Positions 34,880 to 45,534 of a stretch of DNA of 64,000 nucleotides are shown here, one piece after another. The position numbers and the translations under genes are program-made. Within the stretch, counting starts at the first letter, position 1. Each line of letters starts with the position of its first letter. Origin of the DNA: Coxiellaceae bacterium (GTDB taxonomy: Bacteria > Pseudomonadota > Gammaproteobacteria > Coxiellales > Coxiellaceae); contig JARGOB010000002.1 of assembly GCA_029212925.1 (NCBI GenBank), positions 186,001-250,000 on the forward strand. Direction: 5' to 3'. The notes beneath the pieces were generated by a model that saw only the letters and a list, made by a program, of their open reading frames with translations, was not told the DNA's origin and searched no databases.

Positions 34880-35914
34880 ATGACCAAACTGACCTATCAA
34901 GATGCCGGTGTCGATATCGACAAAGCCGATGCGCTGGTTGATGACATCAAACAAATTGCCAAACGTACGTCACGCAAAGAAATCCTAACTGGGATTGGTG
35001 GCTTTGGTGCGCTATTTGAAGTACCACTCGATCGCTACAAACAACCGGTATTGGTCAGTGGTACCGACGGTGTTGGCACTAAATTGAAATTAGCGATAGA
35101 ACTGAATAAACACGATACGATTGGTATCGACTTAGTCGCGATGTGTGTGAACGATATTATTACCTGCGGTGCCGAGCCGCTGTATTTTCTCGATTACTAT
35201 GCCACCGCCAAACTCGATGTCGAACAAGCCAAAGCAATTATTGCCGGTATCGGCAAAGGCTGTGAACTTTCAGGCTGTGCATTAACCGGTGGTGAAACCG
35301 CAGAGATGCCAGGCATGTATAGTGAAGGCGATTATGACCTCGCCGGCTTTTGTGTGGGCATGGTCGAAAAAACTAAAATCATTGATGGCAGCGCAGTGCA
35401 AGCAGGCGATACGCTGATCGCACTCGGCTCAAGCGGCGCGCATTCAAATGGCTATTCCTTAATTCGTAAAGTGATTGAAACTAGCAACGAAGATCTAAGT
35501 GCTAATGTTGGTGGCCAAACATTGGCTGACCTGGTAATGCAACCCACCCGCATTTATGCCAAAACCATTCAAGCGCTATTAAATGATATCGATATTAAAG
35601 CCATGGCACATATCACTGGCGGTGGACTACCAGGCAATTTACCACGTGTTTTACCGGACAATACCTGTGCGATGATCAATCAAAACAGCTGGCAATGGCC
35701 ACCGATATTCCAATGGCTCGCTGAAAAAGGCAATATCGATCGCGATGAAATGTACCGCACATTCAATTGCGGCGTAGGTATGGTATTAGTGGTACCCGCC
35801 GATCAAGTGGATACTACCATTCAGCTGTGCAAAGACCATGGCGAAAATGCCTGGGCGCTGGGCAGCATTATCGAACACGACGAAAAGCAACCAGCCGTGG
35901 TATTTAACACATGA
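34880..35914 (+). CDS. purM: Phosphoribosylformylglycinamidine cyclo-ligase
   Basis: A 344-residue AIR synthetase of de novo purine synthesis. Signature stretches include [43 protein letters not shown] and [16 protein letters not shown] 34880 matches the family start; the 35 codons of open frame upstream do not belong. The gene ends in ATGA shared with purN, so the two are coupled. Confidence 0.97.
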   Translation: MTKLTYQDAGVDIDKADALVDDIKQIAKRTSRKEILTGIGGFGALFEVPLDRYKQPVLVSGTDGVGTKLKLAIELNKHDTIGIDLVAMCVNDIITCGAEPLYFLDYYATAKLDVEQAKAIIAGIGKGCELSGCALTGGETAEMPGMYSEGDYDLAGFCVGMVEKTKIIDGSAVQAGDTLIALGSSGAHSNGYSLIRKVIETSNEDLSANVGGQTLADLVMQPTRIYAKTIQALLNDIDIKAMAHITGGGLPGNLPRVLPDNTCAMINQNSWQWPPIFQWLAEKGNIDRDEMYRTFNCGVGMVLVVPADQVDTTIQLCKDHGENAWALGSIIEHDEKQPAVVFNT

Positions 35915-36495
35915 GCTTTGCAGTGGTTGTATTAATCTCAGGCAATGGCAGCAACCTACAAGCTTTGATCGATGCTGAAAAGGCCGGTGCGCCGTTTCAT
36001 ATCAGCGCCGTCATCAGTAATCGCCCTAATGCCTACGGACTACAGCGCGCCAAGCAAGCTGATATTCCACACCATACTATTGATCATACCGCCTATGAAG
36101 ATCGCGCCTCATTTGATCGAGAAATGATCAAATGCATTGAGCAATACCAACCAAACCTGGTGGTATTAGCCGGCTTTATGCGCAAACTCACCCCCAGCTT
36201 TATTCAGGCCTTTCCAGGCAAGATAATTAACATCCACCCTTCGCTATTACCGAAGTATCCAGGGCTAATTACCCACCAGCGCGCACTCGATGCAGGCGAT
36301 ACTGAACACGGCGTCAGCATTCATGTGGTAACCGAAGATTTAGACGCAGGCCCGCTGCTAGCACAGCTCACATGCGCCATTGACCCCAAAGATAACGCTG
36401 ATAACTTAAAGAGCAAAGTGCAAGCATTAGAGCACCAACTCTACCCCCAGGTAATATCGGGTATCGCCTTAGGTAAGATTCAACTTTCTTTTTGA
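35911..36495 (+). CDS. purN: Phosphoribosylglycinamide formyltransferase
   Basis: A 194-residue GAR transformylase using 10-formyl-THF. It has [15 protein letters not shown] at the N-terminus, the catalytic [12 protein letters not shown] with the conserved Asn and His, and [15 protein letters not shown] with the catalytic Asp. It overlaps purM by 4 bases. The two enzymes act in the same pathway, PurN two steps before PurM. Confidence 0.97.
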   Translation: MSFAVVVLISGNGSNLQALIDAEKAGAPFHISAVISNRPNAYGLQRAKQADIPHHTIDHTAYEDRASFDREMIKCIEQYQPNLVVLAGFMRKLTPSFIQAFPGKIINIHPSLLPKYPGLITHQRALDAGDTEHGVSIHVVTEDLDAGPLLAQLTCAIDPKDNADNLKSKVQALEHQLYPQVISGIALGKIQLSF

Positions 36496-36591
36496 TTAAA
36501 CTGGAAAAATCCTCAAGCCCTCTGCTATCATTGGGTTATTCGATGATTAAATGGTGCTCAAAAAGCACAGAAGCCAAAAGAGGATAGGAAC

Positions 36592-36915
36592 ATGGTTAAA
36601 TCAGAGTTGATCGCATTATTAGCAGAAAAGCAGGACATGCTTTCTATGAAGGACGTGGAGCTTAGCGTTAATCACATCCTAGAACGCATGAGTGATGCTT
36701 TAATCAGTCACGAACGCATTGAAATCCGTGGCTTTGGTAGCTTCTCTCTGCACTACCGCCCACCTCGCAAGGCACATAACCCAAAAACGGGCGCCAGAGT
36801 TTATACCGAGGCTAAATACACACCACACTTCAAACCTGGTAAAGAATTACGCGAACGCGTTAATGCCAGCCGCGGCGTGCATCCGATTAAAGACACGGAT
36901 GATGACGAAGAATAG
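36592..36915 (+). CDS. ihfB: Integration host factor, beta subunit
   Basis: A 107-residue DNA-bending protein. It begins [11 protein letters not shown] and has [21 protein letters not shown], the arm with the intercalating Pro that separates IhfB/HU from other proteins, followed by [16 protein letters not shown] bends DNA at specific sites and shapes promoters and recombination. GATAGGA precedes the ATG, and a terminator follows. Confidence 0.93.
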   Translation: MVKSELIALLAEKQDMLSMKDVELSVNHILERMSDALISHERIEIRGFGSFSLHYRPPRKAHNPKTGARVYTEAKYTPHFKPGKELRERVNASRGVHPIKDTDDDEE

Positions 36916-36932
36916 TCCATTCCAAATAACCT

Positions 36933-36962
36933 AAAGCCGGACTTGCTCCGGCTTTTTCTTTT
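36933..36962 (+). terminator. Rho-independent terminator of ihfB
   Basis: AAAGCCGGA and TCCGGCTTT form a 9-base-pair stem with a CTTGC-type loop, followed by a run of T. Confidence 0.9.
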
Positions 36963-37069
36963 GTGCCTTTTAGCCCATCTGCCAGCCTCAAGAATCTGAC
37001 AAAGCTATAAAGAGCTCAGTAGCGAGGCGAGATTTGACGGCCAAATGCTCGACTATTGGTCTCAGGCAT

Positions 37070-37190
37070 AAAGCTAAGTAGTGAGGCAAGATTGGACGTT
37101 TAGTGCTATGAAAAAATACGCAGCGTATAAGACATACGTGAGTATTTTTGAATAGTGCTAAACGTTCAATCTTGCCTGCTAATGAGCTTT
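37070..37190. repeat. Long palindromic repeat family 2, copy A
   Basis: A 121-base palindrome: AAAGCT at both ends, GGCAAGATTGGACGTTTAG on the left and its near-complement on the right, with AAAAATACGC / GAGTATTTTT at the centre. The right end touches the dcd stop codon. Two related copies lie at 42526-42780. Confidence 0.85.
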
Positions 37191-37755
37191 ATGTGATAGG
37201 CAGTGTAACGCCGCTTTGGTTTTGATATTTACCAGCGCGATCCGCATATGACGTTTCGCACACCTCATCCGACTCTAAGAACAACATCTGCGCAACACCT
37301 TCGTTAGCATAGATCTTGGCAGGAAGATTGGTCGTATTAGAGAACTCCAATGTCACATGCCCTTCCCATTCAGGCTCGAGCGGTGTGACATTAACGATAA
37401 TGCCGCAACGCGCATAGGTCGATTTACCAACGCAGATGGTTAATACATTGCGCGGGATTTTGAAATGTTCGATAGTACGTGCCAATACGAATGAGTTTGG
37501 TGGAATAATGCACACATCAGCTTTTAGATCGAGGAAGCTCGAATCGTCGAAGTCCTTCGGATCGACAATTGCCGAATTGATGTTGGTGAACACCTTAAAC
37601 TCATCGGCGCAACGCACATCGTAGCCGTAACTCGACGTACCATATGAAACAATCTTGCCGCCAGGTCCGTGACGCACTTGCTCTGCCTCAAACGGGGTAA
37701 TCATGCCTTGCTCCAACGCCATGCGTCGAATCCACTTATCCGATTTAATTGCCAT
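37189..37755 (-). CDS. dcd: dCTP deaminase
   Basis: A 188-residue homotrimeric enzyme giving dUTP from dCTP. It begins [13 protein letters not shown], and contains [13 protein letters not shown], the catalytic-loop stretch GKSTYARCG and [16 protein letters not shown]. It is 2 bases downstream of apbC, on the same strand. The dcd-apbC-metG neighbourhood is conserved in Gammaproteobacteria. A long hairpin element abuts its stop. Confidence 0.96.
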   Translation of the reverse strand: MAIKSDKWIRRMALEQGMITPFEAEQVRHGPGGKIVSYGTSSYGYDVRCADEFKVFTNINSAIVDPKDFDDSSFLDLKADVCIIPPNSFVLARTIEHFKIPRNVLTICVGKSTYARCGIIVNVTPLEPEWEGHVTLEFSNTTNLPAKIYANEGVAQMLFLESDEVCETSYADRAGKYQNQSGVTLPIT

Positions 37756-37757
37756 GT

Positions 37758-38654
37758 TTACTCCTTAGGCTCAACAACAATGTTGGGGAATTTTACGGAA
37801 TAATCGACGCTTTGCCTAGATAAATTATCCACCAAAGCGTAAGCAATGTGTGAATAAGCGTTAGCAATGTCACTTTTTGGCTCTTTTTTAACCAAAGGTT
37901 CGCCAGCATCCGCGTTTTGACGTATCTCTATGGCTAATGGCAATTGCCCCAGCAATGGCACCTCGCATAATTCCGCTAATGCTTTCGCGGCAGCATCACC
38001 AAAGATCGCTTCTTGATGACCGCATTGTGAACACGTATGCGTGCTCATGTTTTCAACCACACCGGCCACCGGCACATCCACCTTCCAGAACATTTCGATC
38101 GCTTTGCGCGCATCCATGGCCGCGACATCTTGCGGCGTGGTAACTATCACCGCTGCGGCAACGGGTATCTTGCTAGCCAACGTCAGCTGCACATCACCGG
38201 TACCTGGCGGCATATCGATAATTAAAAAATCCAATTCCGGCCAAACAGTATCGAACAACAACTGCTGCAGCGCTTTTGTCACCATCGGGCCGCGCCATAC
38301 CATCGGCGTGCTTTCTTCCACCAGATAACCCATCGACATGGTATATAAACCGTAACGCTCTAGCGGCTGTAACTTGCCATCTTGTACAACTGGCTGCTTG
38401 CCACTAACGCCCAACATGATCGGCTGATTGGGACCATAGATATCGGCATCCAATAAACCAACCTTAGCACCAGCCTGCTGCAAACATACGGCAAGGTTTA
38501 CCGCGGTTGTCGACTTACCGACGCCACCCTTACCGGAAGCAATAGCGATAATATTTTTAATGCCTTTCAATGGCTTAAGCGATGGCTGCACCTTATGGCT
38601 TTTGACGCCTCGTGCAATCAACTGTTGTAGCTGTGTTTGGAATGATTTTGACAT
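37758..38654 (-). CDS. apbC: Mrp/ApbC iron-sulfur cluster carrier P-loop ATPase
   Basis: A 298-residue MinD-type ATPase with deviant Walker [27 protein letters not shown] and a C-terminal-half CSQC pair (CxxC) that bridges a cluster in the dimer. The N-terminal DUF59 domain of longer Mrp proteins is absent. The ATG at 38654 has no ribosome site, and TATAAT lies 6 bases upstream, so the message may be leaderless. It diverges from metG. Confidence 0.93.
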   Translation of the reverse strand: MSKSFQTQLQQLIARGVKSHKVQPSLKPLKGIKNIIAIASGKGGVGKSTTAVNLAVCLQQAGAKVGLLDADIYGPNQPIMLGVSGKQPVVQDGKLQPLERYGLYTMSMGYLVEESTPMVWRGPMVTKALQQLLFDTVWPELDFLIIDMPPGTGDVQLTLASKIPVAAAVIVTTPQDVAAMDARKAIEMFWKVDVPVAGVVENMSTHTCSQCGHQEAIFGDAAAKALAELCEVPLLGQLPLAIEIRQNADAGEPLVKKEPKSDIANAYSHIAYALVDNLSRQSVDYSVKFPNIVVEPKE

Positions 38655-38701
38655 GCGGCCATTATATAGCAACTAACAAAATATGGTATAGTGTTGCGCC
38701 T

Positions 38702-38792
38702 ATTGATTGGCACTGGATCCCGGCTCGGGGGCCGGGATGACAGAGCAGAGACCGGGATGACAGATTGCCACGCTGACGCTCGCAATGACAAC
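38702..38792. repeat. REP-like repeats between apbC and metG
   Basis: GGATCCCGGCTCGGG and CCGGGATGACAGAG form one unit; a second half-unit GACCGGGATGACAGATTG follows. It ends about 20 bases before metG. Confidence 0.7.
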
Positions 38793-38810
38793 TGGATGAA
38801 ATAAAATAGA

Positions 38811-40472
38811 ATGACAAAGCAACGCGACATACTACTGACAATGGCATTATTGTATGCCAACGGCCCTCTTCACTTAGGGCACTTATTAGAATCGATTCAA
38901 GCCGACATTTGGGCGCGCTTTCAGCGTATGCACGGGCACAATGTATTGTACTTATCAGGCAACGATGCACATGGCACACCCATTATGCTGTCAGCACAAA
39001 AGCAAGGCATTACACCAGAGGCGTTAATTGAAGGCATTCAAAAACAACATGCCGAACATTTTAATGCGTTTTCCATTAGCTTTGATAATTACTACACCAC
39101 GCATTCAGAAGAAAACAAACAACTAGCGACCGAGATATATAAAGCATTGCGAGACAATGATGATATTGATCAACGTGAAATTTCACAAGCATTTGATCCT
39201 GAAAAAAACATGTTCTTGCCGGATCGCTTTATTAAAGGCACGTGCCCACGCTGCAATGCAGAAGATCAATATGGCGATAGCTGTGAAGTGTGTGGCGCCA
39301 CCTACTCACCGACCGAATTAAAAAATGCCAAGTCAGCTTTATCGGGTGCAACACCGATTGAAAAGCAATCGCTGCACTACTTTTTTAAATTAGATAAGTA
39401 TGAAGAGTTTCTTAAACACTATATCGATGGCGGTCATCTGCAATCACCAGTGGCTAATAAATTAAAAGAATGGTTTGAAACCGGATTGCAACAGTGGGAC
39501 ATCTCACGTGACGCCCCTTATTTTGGTTTTGAGATTCCTGATGCACCCGGTAAATATTTTTATGTTTGGCTGGATGCGCCGATTGGTTATATGGCAAGCC
39601 ATAAAAACTTATGCGCCAAAAACAGCAGTGCCATGTCATTTGAATCAGTGTGGGACAAAGACAGTGAAACAGAACTGTATCACTTTATTGGTAAAGACAT
39701 TGTCTACTTTCATTCACTGTTTTGGCCAGCGATGCTCGAAGGCGCTGGCTTTAGAAAGCCAACCGCTATCAATGTGCACGGCTTCTTAACCATTAATGGT
39801 GAAAAAATGTCGAAGTCGCGTGGCACGTTTATTTCAGCTGAACAATATCTCGAACATTTAGACCCTGAATATCTACGTTATTACTTTGCGGCCAAACTCA
39901 GTCCACACGTTGAAGACATTGACCTGAACATGCAAGACTTTATGTTACGCGTGAACTCAGATCTGGTTGGCAAAGTAGTGAACATTGCTAGCCGCAGTGC
40001 TGGTTTTATTTATAAGAAATTCGATGCGCAATTGAGTGACTCATTGCACAACACGGAATTACAAAAAACCCTAGTAGAAGCTGGCGGATCGATTGCTGAA
40101 GCGTATGAAAAATTAGAGTTCAGCAAAGCCGTACGTGAAATTATGTATTTAGCTGATTTGATTAATCAATATATCGATCAGCATAAACCATGGGCCCTGG
40201 CTAAAGAAGATGGCAAGATGAATGAAGTGCAATTAATTTGTAGCCAAGCAATTAATGCTTTTCGTGTGTTGATGATTTATTTAAAACCAATCCTGCCAAC
40301 CATGGCCGAAAAAAGTGAAGCGTTTTTAAATGTCGAGCCACTTGTATGGACTGATCTGGATGAACCACTTTTGAATCACACAATAAATAAATTTAAACCA
40401 TTAATGCAGCGTATCGATCCGGAGGCGATCGAGCAGCTTATGCAAAGTAATACCGCTGATGAAAACGCCTAG
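38811..40472 (+). CDS. metG: Methionyl-tRNA synthetase
   Basis: A 553-residue class I synthetase. HLGH is in [17 protein letters not shown] in [12 protein letters not shown], and the zinc-binding CPRC/CEVC pairs lie at about 145-165. The C-terminal tRNA-binding (EMAP-like) domain present in E. coli MetG is lacking, which is a known short form. No strong ribosome site precedes ATG 38811. It overlaps the next gene by 14 bases. Confidence 0.97.
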   Translation: MTKQRDILLTMALLYANGPLHLGHLLESIQADIWARFQRMHGHNVLYLSGNDAHGTPIMLSAQKQGITPEALIEGIQKQHAEHFNAFSISFDNYYTTHSEENKQLATEIYKALRDNDDIDQREISQAFDPEKNMFLPDRFIKGTCPRCNAEDQYGDSCEVCGATYSPTELKNAKSALSGATPIEKQSLHYFFKLDKYEEFLKHYIDGGHLQSPVANKLKEWFETGLQQWDISRDAPYFGFEIPDAPGKYFYVWLDAPIGYMASHKNLCAKNSSAMSFESVWDKDSETELYHFIGKDIVYFHSLFWPAMLEGAGFRKPTAINVHGFLTINGEKMSKSRGTFISAEQYLEHLDPEYLRYYFAAKLSPHVEDIDLNMQDFMLRVNSDLVGKVVNIASRSAGFIYKKFDAQLSDSLHNTELQKTLVEAGGSIAEAYEKLEFSKAVREIMYLADLINQYIDQHKPWALAKEDGKMNEVQLICSQAINAFRVLMIYLKPILPTMAEKSEAFLNVEPLVWTDLDEPLLNHTINKFKPLMQRIDPEAIEQLMQSNTADENA

Positions 40473-41121
40473 CTCCCCTACCAAATCTGGACTTGCAGGA
40501 AAAGATGACAAGTCCCTCGAGGCTATCGAAAATGTATTGCCGCAGACGCAATGCGGCGATTGCGATTACGATGGCTGCAAACCCTATGCTGAAGCCATGC
40601 AAACCGGCGAGGCTGACATCGATCGTTGCGCACCGGGTGGCTTACAAACACTTATCGATTTAGCGACACTATTTGGCAAAGATGCCACACCTTATAAGCC
40701 ACAGGTCGAACAAAATTATAAACCAGCGAAGCTGGCAGTGATTCGTGAGCACGAGTGCATTGGTTGCACCAAATGTATTCAAGTGTGTCCGGTAGATGCG
40801 ATTATTGGCAAAAGCAAAATGATGCATACCGTTATCGATAAAGACTGTAATGGTTGCGAGCTATGTATCCCTGCCTGCCCTGTTGATTGCATTGATATGG
40901 TTGCACTGGCTGAGCCGACAACGGAACAACGCACCTATAACCATCAACGTAATAAAGTACGATTCAATGCGAACCAAAAGCGTTTAGAACGGATACAAAA
41001 AAGTCGTAAACAAAAACATCAGAAGGCGACATTAAATGCGCAGGGCGATCGCCAGCAAACAGTTAGTGCACGCCAGGCCGCAATCAAAGCGGCCTTAGCG
41101 CGAGTGAGCAATAAAACGTGA
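40459..41121 (+). CDS. rsxB: RnfB/RsxB-like ferredoxin protein
   Basis: A 220-residue iron-sulfur protein with an N-terminal four-Cys motif ([20 protein letters not shown], then DRCAPGG) and two ferredoxin motifs [16 protein letters not shown] and [16 protein letters not shown]. It lacks the N-terminal membrane helix of true RnfB. No other rnf gene is present, so it is likely the stand-alone version found next to nth in many Gammaproteobacteria. Its partner is unknown. The tail is Lys/Gln-rich. Confidence 0.88.
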   Translation: MKTPSSPTKSGLAGKDDKSLEAIENVLPQTQCGDCDYDGCKPYAEAMQTGEADIDRCAPGGLQTLIDLATLFGKDATPYKPQVEQNYKPAKLAVIREHECIGCTKCIQVCPVDAIIGKSKMMHTVIDKDCNGCELCIPACPVDCIDMVALAEPTTEQRTYNHQRNKVRFNANQKRLERIQKSRKQKHQKATLNAQGDRQQTVSARQAAIKAALARVSNKT

Positions 41122-41750
41122 ACAACGATAAGCGACAAAAAATTTTCGAGCGTTGGCGCGAAGCTAACCCTCACCCTACCACCGAGCTTGAATATAACTC
41201 CACATTTGAATTACTCATCGCTGTTGTGTTATCAGCACAAGCGACTGATATTAGCGTCAATAAAGCAACAAAAATATTATTTAAAAAGGCTAACACGCCT
41301 GAAGCAATAATAAAGCTCGGTGAAAAAAAGTTAAAAGATGCGATAAAAACGATTGGCTTATACAACAGCAAAGCCAAGAATGTGATGGCCACTTGTCGGT
41401 TATTAGTTGATAAATATAACAGCAAAGTGCCTGACCAACGTGCCGACCTTGAAAGCTTACCAGGCGTTGGCCGTAAGACAGCAAATGTGATTTTAAATAC
41501 TGCCTTTGGCCAACCAACCATTGCTGTCGATACGCATTTATTTCGTTTGGGCAATCGTATCGGTTTAGCGCCTGGTAAAACGCCGTTAGCCGTCGAGAAA
41601 AAGCTGCTGCGCACAATTCCAAAAGAATTCTTGGTGGATGCTCATCACTGGCTTATACTCCACGGCCGCTATATTTGCCTCGCGAGAAAACCCAAGTGTA
41701 ATGAATGCCTTATCGCTGACCTGTGTGAATACAAGCATAAAACTGAATAA
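41118..41750 (+). CDS. nth: Endonuclease III
   Basis: A 210-residue DNA glycosylase/AP lyase removing oxidised pyrimidines. It contains LSAQATD, the helix-hairpin-helix LPGVGRKTANVIL with catalytic Lys, DTHLFRLGNR with catalytic Asp, and a C-terminal CLARKPKCNECLIADLC 4Fe-4S cluster. It overlaps the ferredoxin gene by 4 bases. Confidence 0.97.
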   Translation: MNNDKRQKIFERWREANPHPTTELEYNSTFELLIAVVLSAQATDISVNKATKILFKKANTPEAIIKLGEKKLKDAIKTIGLYNSKAKNVMATCRLLVDKYNSKVPDQRADLESLPGVGRKTANVILNTAFGQPTIAVDTHLFRLGNRIGLAPGKTPLAVEKKLLRTIPKEFLVDAHHWLILHGRYICLARKPKCNECLIADLCEYKHKTE

Positions 41751-41767
41751 ACACTATAATAAAGGCT

Positions 41768-42217
41768 ATGAAAAAAAAGATGAACAAAGCAGCCAAACAA
41801 GAACGCCTAAAGATGAGACAGCATTTTTTTGATGCGTTCGACAAAAAGCACGAAGGCGATCCCTTGTCCGCACTTGAACAACAATTATCTGATATTATTG
41901 TGCAACATCCTGAATATCATTACATCTTAAAAGACCCGAAAACTTATCTCGAACACGATTACGAGCCGATGGAAGCAAGCACCAATCCGTTTTTTCATAT
42001 GGCACTGCATGCCAGCTTAATGGAACAAATCACCACTGATCGCCCTAAAGGTATTTTGGAAATTTACAAAACGCTCGCAAGCAAAACCAGCAACTCGCAT
42101 GAAGCTGAACACAGCATGATGACCATTCTTGCTGCTACTTTGTGGCAAGCACAGCAAACTGGTAGCGCGCCGAAAGAAAGTGAGTATCTTAAGTTACTTC
42201 AGAAGTTAATCGAATAA
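41768..42217 (+). CDS. DUF1841 family protein
   Basis: A 149-residue protein with RQHFFDAFDKKHEG near the N-terminus, then NPFFHMALHASLMEQI and HEAEHSMMTILAATLWQAQ. It matches the DUF1841 pattern, which has no established function. It is in the expected place after nth. Confidence 0.8.
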   Translation: MKKKMNKAAKQERLKMRQHFFDAFDKKHEGDPLSALEQQLSDIIVQHPEYHYILKDPKTYLEHDYEPMEASTNPFFHMALHASLMEQITTDRPKGILEIYKTLASKTSNSHEAEHSMMTILAATLWQAQQTGSAPKESEYLKLLQKLIE

Positions 42218-42525
42218 CCCCTACTGACTTCATACGACACAATGGCTCATCAAAGCGCACAAGCCTGTCATGCCGGACTTGATCCGGCATCCAGTATTTC
42301 TAAAACCTGGATCCCGGCTCGAGGGCTGGGATGGCGGCATCAGCAATAAGGTGTATAGGGTGTCTGTTTTACGGAAGTAAAGCGCAGCGCAACGGAGTGA
42401 AGCGAGCCATGAAGTAAAACAGATACGCTGTGCACCTTAATTGCTGAGAAATGCCTGGATCCCGGATAAACGACTACGTCGTTTCCCGGGATGACAAAGT
42501 GATTTCCCGCTAGTGAGACATCGTT
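42218..42525. repeat. Intergenic region with REP-like repeats
   Basis: REP-like units at 42269-42333 (TGTCATGCCGGACTTGATCC; CTGGATCCCGGCTCGAG) and 42452-42498 (GGATCCCGGATAAACGAC; GTTTCCCGGGATGACA) flank a family-1 palindromic repeat. No gene is seen. The next 255 bases are family-2 repeats. Confidence 0.7.
42348..42438 (+). repeat. Palindromic repeat family 1, copy 2
   Basis: 91 bases starting AAGGTGTATAGGGTGTCTG and ending CAGATACGCTGTGCACCTT. The inner arms are CTGTTTTAC and GTAAAACAG, replacing the CCATTTT / AAAATGG pair of copy 1. Confidence 0.85.
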
Positions 42526-42780
42526 AAGATGGCTCAATAGCGTGGCAAGGTTGGACGTTTAGTGCCGCGAAAAAATGCGCAGTGTATAAGTGATACATGA
42601 GCATTTTTAAGTGGTGCTAAACGTTCAAGATTTCCCACTGGCAGGCCATCGTTAAGATGGTTCAATAGCGTGGCAAGGTTGGACGTTTAGTGCCGCGAAA
42701 AAATGCGCAGTGTATAAGTGATACATGAGCATTTTTAAGTGGTGCTAAACGTTCAAGATTTCCCGCTAGTGGGCCATCTT
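42526..42780. repeat. Two tandem copies of palindromic repeat family 2
   Basis: A direct tandem of about 128 and 127 bases (42526-42653, 42654-42780), almost identical. Each is a long hairpin with AAGATGG at the start, TTGGACGTTTAGTGCCGCG on the left and GTGGTGCTAAACGTTCAAG on the right. The second copy ends at the stop codon of the porin gene. Confidence 0.9.
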
Positions 42781-44315
42781 TAGAAGTAAACGCCAATTTG
42801 AGCGGTAACCAGGTTTCGAGAATGCCTGCCACCAAGATACACGCTCTGCGTAGCAAACCCACCGGCACTAGCATTGCGTCCAAATGACGTATCGTTTTGA
42901 CCGTAGTTAATGTCATGACGATACTCTATCGCTTGTAATGTATCTTTCCATAGCGACGTATTAAACGCGATCGCATAGCTTTTCTTCGGTAGATTTAAAC
43001 CGAGTGCTTGCCATGATTCACCATACATAATACCCAAGTTGCTTGGCTTACCAGAAATTGGGAAATTATAAATCAGTTCGTAGTGCATCGCCTTTGGTGA
43101 TGCGCCTAAACCGTTGTATGTCAAATCACCGGTGGCAAAACGACGCGTTGCACCAACGTATTCGGCTAACAAGTTCCAGTTATTAACACCTAATTCTATA
43201 TGACCGTTGACGGCTGGAACACGGTGATCCAGGCGTTCCGCTGATGTGCTGACACCAAAACCTTGGAATGCATTGCTATTACCAAAACCGGTTTCTTGCA
43301 TACCGCTGGAATCACCTAAGTTTGAAATGATGCCGGCGCCGACGTCAAAAGTGCCGCGCGAATAAGGACGCTTAACACCCAAGTTAAATCCGCCTTCATT
43401 AACGGTAGCATTACCACTAATGCGTGTATCACCACGGAAGCCATAAGCCTCGGAGTAAACGCCGGATTTTTCAAAACCTAATAACGCGGCGCGCTCTAGT
43501 GTACGACCAATGGATAGCGTCATCGGCGCCGTTACCATGGCACTCGAGTAACGGCCGAACGGCATATACATTTGACCGATAGTGAAATACAGTGGCAACG
43601 CATTCAAATCACCGATGGTTAAAAAACCACGACGCAAGAAGATGCGCGAATTACTAACGCGCTCTCTAAACCCAGTAATCGGTGGTGAGCCATCATATAA
43701 GATCGACATAAAACCGGCAGCGTAACGCGACACGATTGGCTCAATATCTAATTCCGCGGCACTTAAATCAATGTCGCTTCCTGGTGAACCATCGAAGTTA
43801 CCGCCAATAATCGCTTGGCCTTCAACGCGACCACTGAGAATTAAAAATGGTTTTTCCGCATAGGTAAAACCATGCTGTTGAGCAATATTTTCCAAATGCG
43901 CACGCTGGCTTAATAGGCGTAAATCTTCATTCATGGTCGGTAGATTGGTAATCAGATCCGACGCATCGTACTTACTGCGCAACCCGAGAATGGGTGATGT
44001 CGATACTGTTACACCGTTCATGTATTGCAATAAACCCGGATGCTTTTCAGCATGTTTATCGGATTTTTTAGACACGTTAGTATGACCATTAGGCACAGGA
44101 TGTGCAGCCACTTTATGCGCTTTCTTAACATGCTTGAGCTGTGCTCTCAGTGATCTGACCTGCTTTTGCAAAGCCGCTGTTTGCGCGCTTACTTTTTGCA
44201 GCTCTGTTGCTAATTGCGCTTCACTCATACGGCTTGCTGCAAAACCTTGTGCAGCAGCGGTCGTCGCACCCACAGTCACTGCTAATGCAGCGGCTGCCTT
44301 CAACGATAATTTCAA
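42780..44315 (-). CDS. LbtU-family siderophore porin-like outer-membrane protein
   Basis: A 511-residue protein with a signal peptide (LKLSLKAAAALAVTVG to FAA, about 28 residues), then a coiled-coil-like segment (ELQKVSAQTAALQKQVRSLR) and a beta-barrel ending in Phe (GVYF). Stretches such as FLILSGRVEGQA and YFTIGQMYMPFGRYSS resemble the Legionella LbtU porin, which takes up legiobactin. TTG 44315 has a strong GAGGAG six bases upstream; a longer start at 44372 is unlikely. Iron transport is inferred from the family. Confidence 0.75.
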   Translation of the reverse strand: MKLSLKAAAALAVTVGATTAAAQGFAASRMSEAQLATELQKVSAQTAALQKQVRSLRAQLKHVKKAHKVAAHPVPNGHTNVSKKSDKHAEKHPGLLQYMNGVTVSTSPILGLRSKYDASDLITNLPTMNEDLRLLSQRAHLENIAQQHGFTYAEKPFLILSGRVEGQAIIGGNFDGSPGSDIDLSAAELDIEPIVSRYAAGFMSILYDGSPPITGFRERVSNSRIFLRRGFLTIGDLNALPLYFTIGQMYMPFGRYSSAMVTAPMTLSIGRTLERAALLGFEKSGVYSEAYGFRGDTRISGNATVNEGGFNLGVKRPYSRGTFDVGAGIISNLGDSSGMQETGFGNSNAFQGFGVSTSAERLDHRVPAVNGHIELGVNNWNLLAEYVGATRRFATGDLTYNGLGASPKAMHYELIYNFPISGKPSNLGIMYGESWQALGLNLPKKSYAIAFNTSLWKDTLQAIEYRHDINYGQNDTSFGRNASAGGFATQSVYLGGRHSRNLVTAQIGVYF

Positions 44316-44499
44316 GTTGTTCTCCTCAATACATCTGAGTGTTACGATCCATCCATTACCGTAGTTACCCATCGAGCTAGCAAGACGTGAATCCCTATCA
44401 CGTGGTCAAATAATCATTCCTGTAAAATTAAGCGTTCGAGTATAATGCAAGCATCAGCTCTGTTACAATACCCGTAATCTCACAAGTGAAAAAAAGTTT

Positions 44500-45534
44500 A
44501 TGCAAACACTCACTCTGATCAAACCTGACGACTGGCACTGTCATCTGCGTGATGGTACGGCATTACAGCGCACGGTTCCAGACCAAGCACGCATTTTTGC
44601 ACGTACTATTGTGATGCCTAACTTAGTGCCACCTGTCACCACGATCGAACAAGCGCAAGCGTACCACCAGCGCATCATGCAACACCAGCCGGCTAATAGC
44701 GACCTTACCCCGCTAATGACCTTATTTTTAAATAACAGCATCAGCAGTGAAACCCTGCATGCCATGCATGCGGTTGACTGCATGACGGCCTGCAAATACT
44801 ACCCAGCAGGTGCAACGACACACTCCAACGCCGGAGCAGCATCGATTCAAAACTTGCGTGAACAGTTAACGGTTATGCAGCAACTCAATATCCCACTACT
44901 CGTGCACGGCGAGTCTATCGACAGCCAGGTTGATATCTTTGATCGTGAAGCGCACTTCTTAGAACACGAGCTCGGCTGGGTACTTAACACCTTCCCCGAT
45001 TTACGCGTGGTAATAGAGCACGTCTCAACTCGTCAAGCGGCCGAATTTGTTAAACAAGCCGGTGACAACGTCGCAGCAACAGTTACACCACATCATTTAT
45101 TGCTCAATCGAAACGATATGTTAATGGGCGGCATCCGCCCAGACTATTACTGCTTACCTATCTTAAAAACAGCAAAAGATCAGCACGCCTTAATTGAAGC
45201 CGTTATTTCTGGCCACCCCCGCTTCTTTTTAGGCACGGACAGCGCGCCGCACGCTAAAAGCAAAAAACATACCGCCTGTGGCTGTGCCGGTATTTATAGC
45301 GCACCTTGCGCACTGGAGCTCTATGCCGAAATCTTTGACCGGCATAATGCTCTCAACAAGCTTGAGGGATTTGCCAGCCTTAACGGCCCACGCTTCTATC
45401 AATTAGCAGACAATCAATCTAAGATCACTTTGATCAATAACCCGTGGCAAGTGCCCGATCAATTACCCTATAATAACGAAACGATTACCCCGCTTTACGC
45501 GGGAAAAACTTTACAATGGCAGATACAAGCATGA
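44500..45534 (+). CDS. pyrC: Dihydroorotase (type II, PyrC)
   Basis: A 344-residue metalloenzyme that closes carbamoyl-aspartate to dihydroorotate in pyrimidine synthesis. It has the zinc-binding DWHCHLRDG near residues 11-19, ACKYYPAGATT with the carbamylated Lys, LVHGE and VIEHVSTR His ligands, and FFLGTDSAPHAK with the catalytic Asp. Length is usual. TATAAT at 44441 could be its -10. It overlaps rnt. Confidence 0.96.
   Translation: MQTLTLIKPDDWHCHLRDGTALQRTVPDQARIFARTIVMPNLVPPVTTIEQAQAYHQRIMQHQPANSDLTPLMTLFLNNSISSETLHAMHAVDCMTACKYYPAGATTHSNAGAASIQNLREQLTVMQQLNIPLLVHGESIDSQVDIFDREAHFLEHELGWVLNTFPDLRVVIEHVSTRQAAEFVKQAGDNVAATVTPHHLLLNRNDMLMGGIRPDYYCLPILKTAKDQHALIEAVISGHPRFFLGTDSAPHAKSKKHTACGCAGIYSAPCALELYAEIFDRHNALNKLEGFASLNGPRFYQLADNQSKITLINNPWQVPDQLPYNNETITPLYAGKTLQWQIQA

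Noticed and set aside
40459..41121. Start of an Rnf/Rsx electron-transport operon
   Set aside because: No other rnf subunits follow and the membrane helix of RnfB is missing; it is the stand-alone form next to nth.
42526..42780. Possible CRISPR array (tandem repeats)
   Set aside because: Only two units of about 128 bases, each a palindrome over its whole length, with no short spacers. This is a tandem of a hairpin element.
43000..44100. Plus-strand frames over the porin and other long antisense frames in the window
   Set aside because: They lack ribosome sites and match the shadow of well-supported genes on the other strand.
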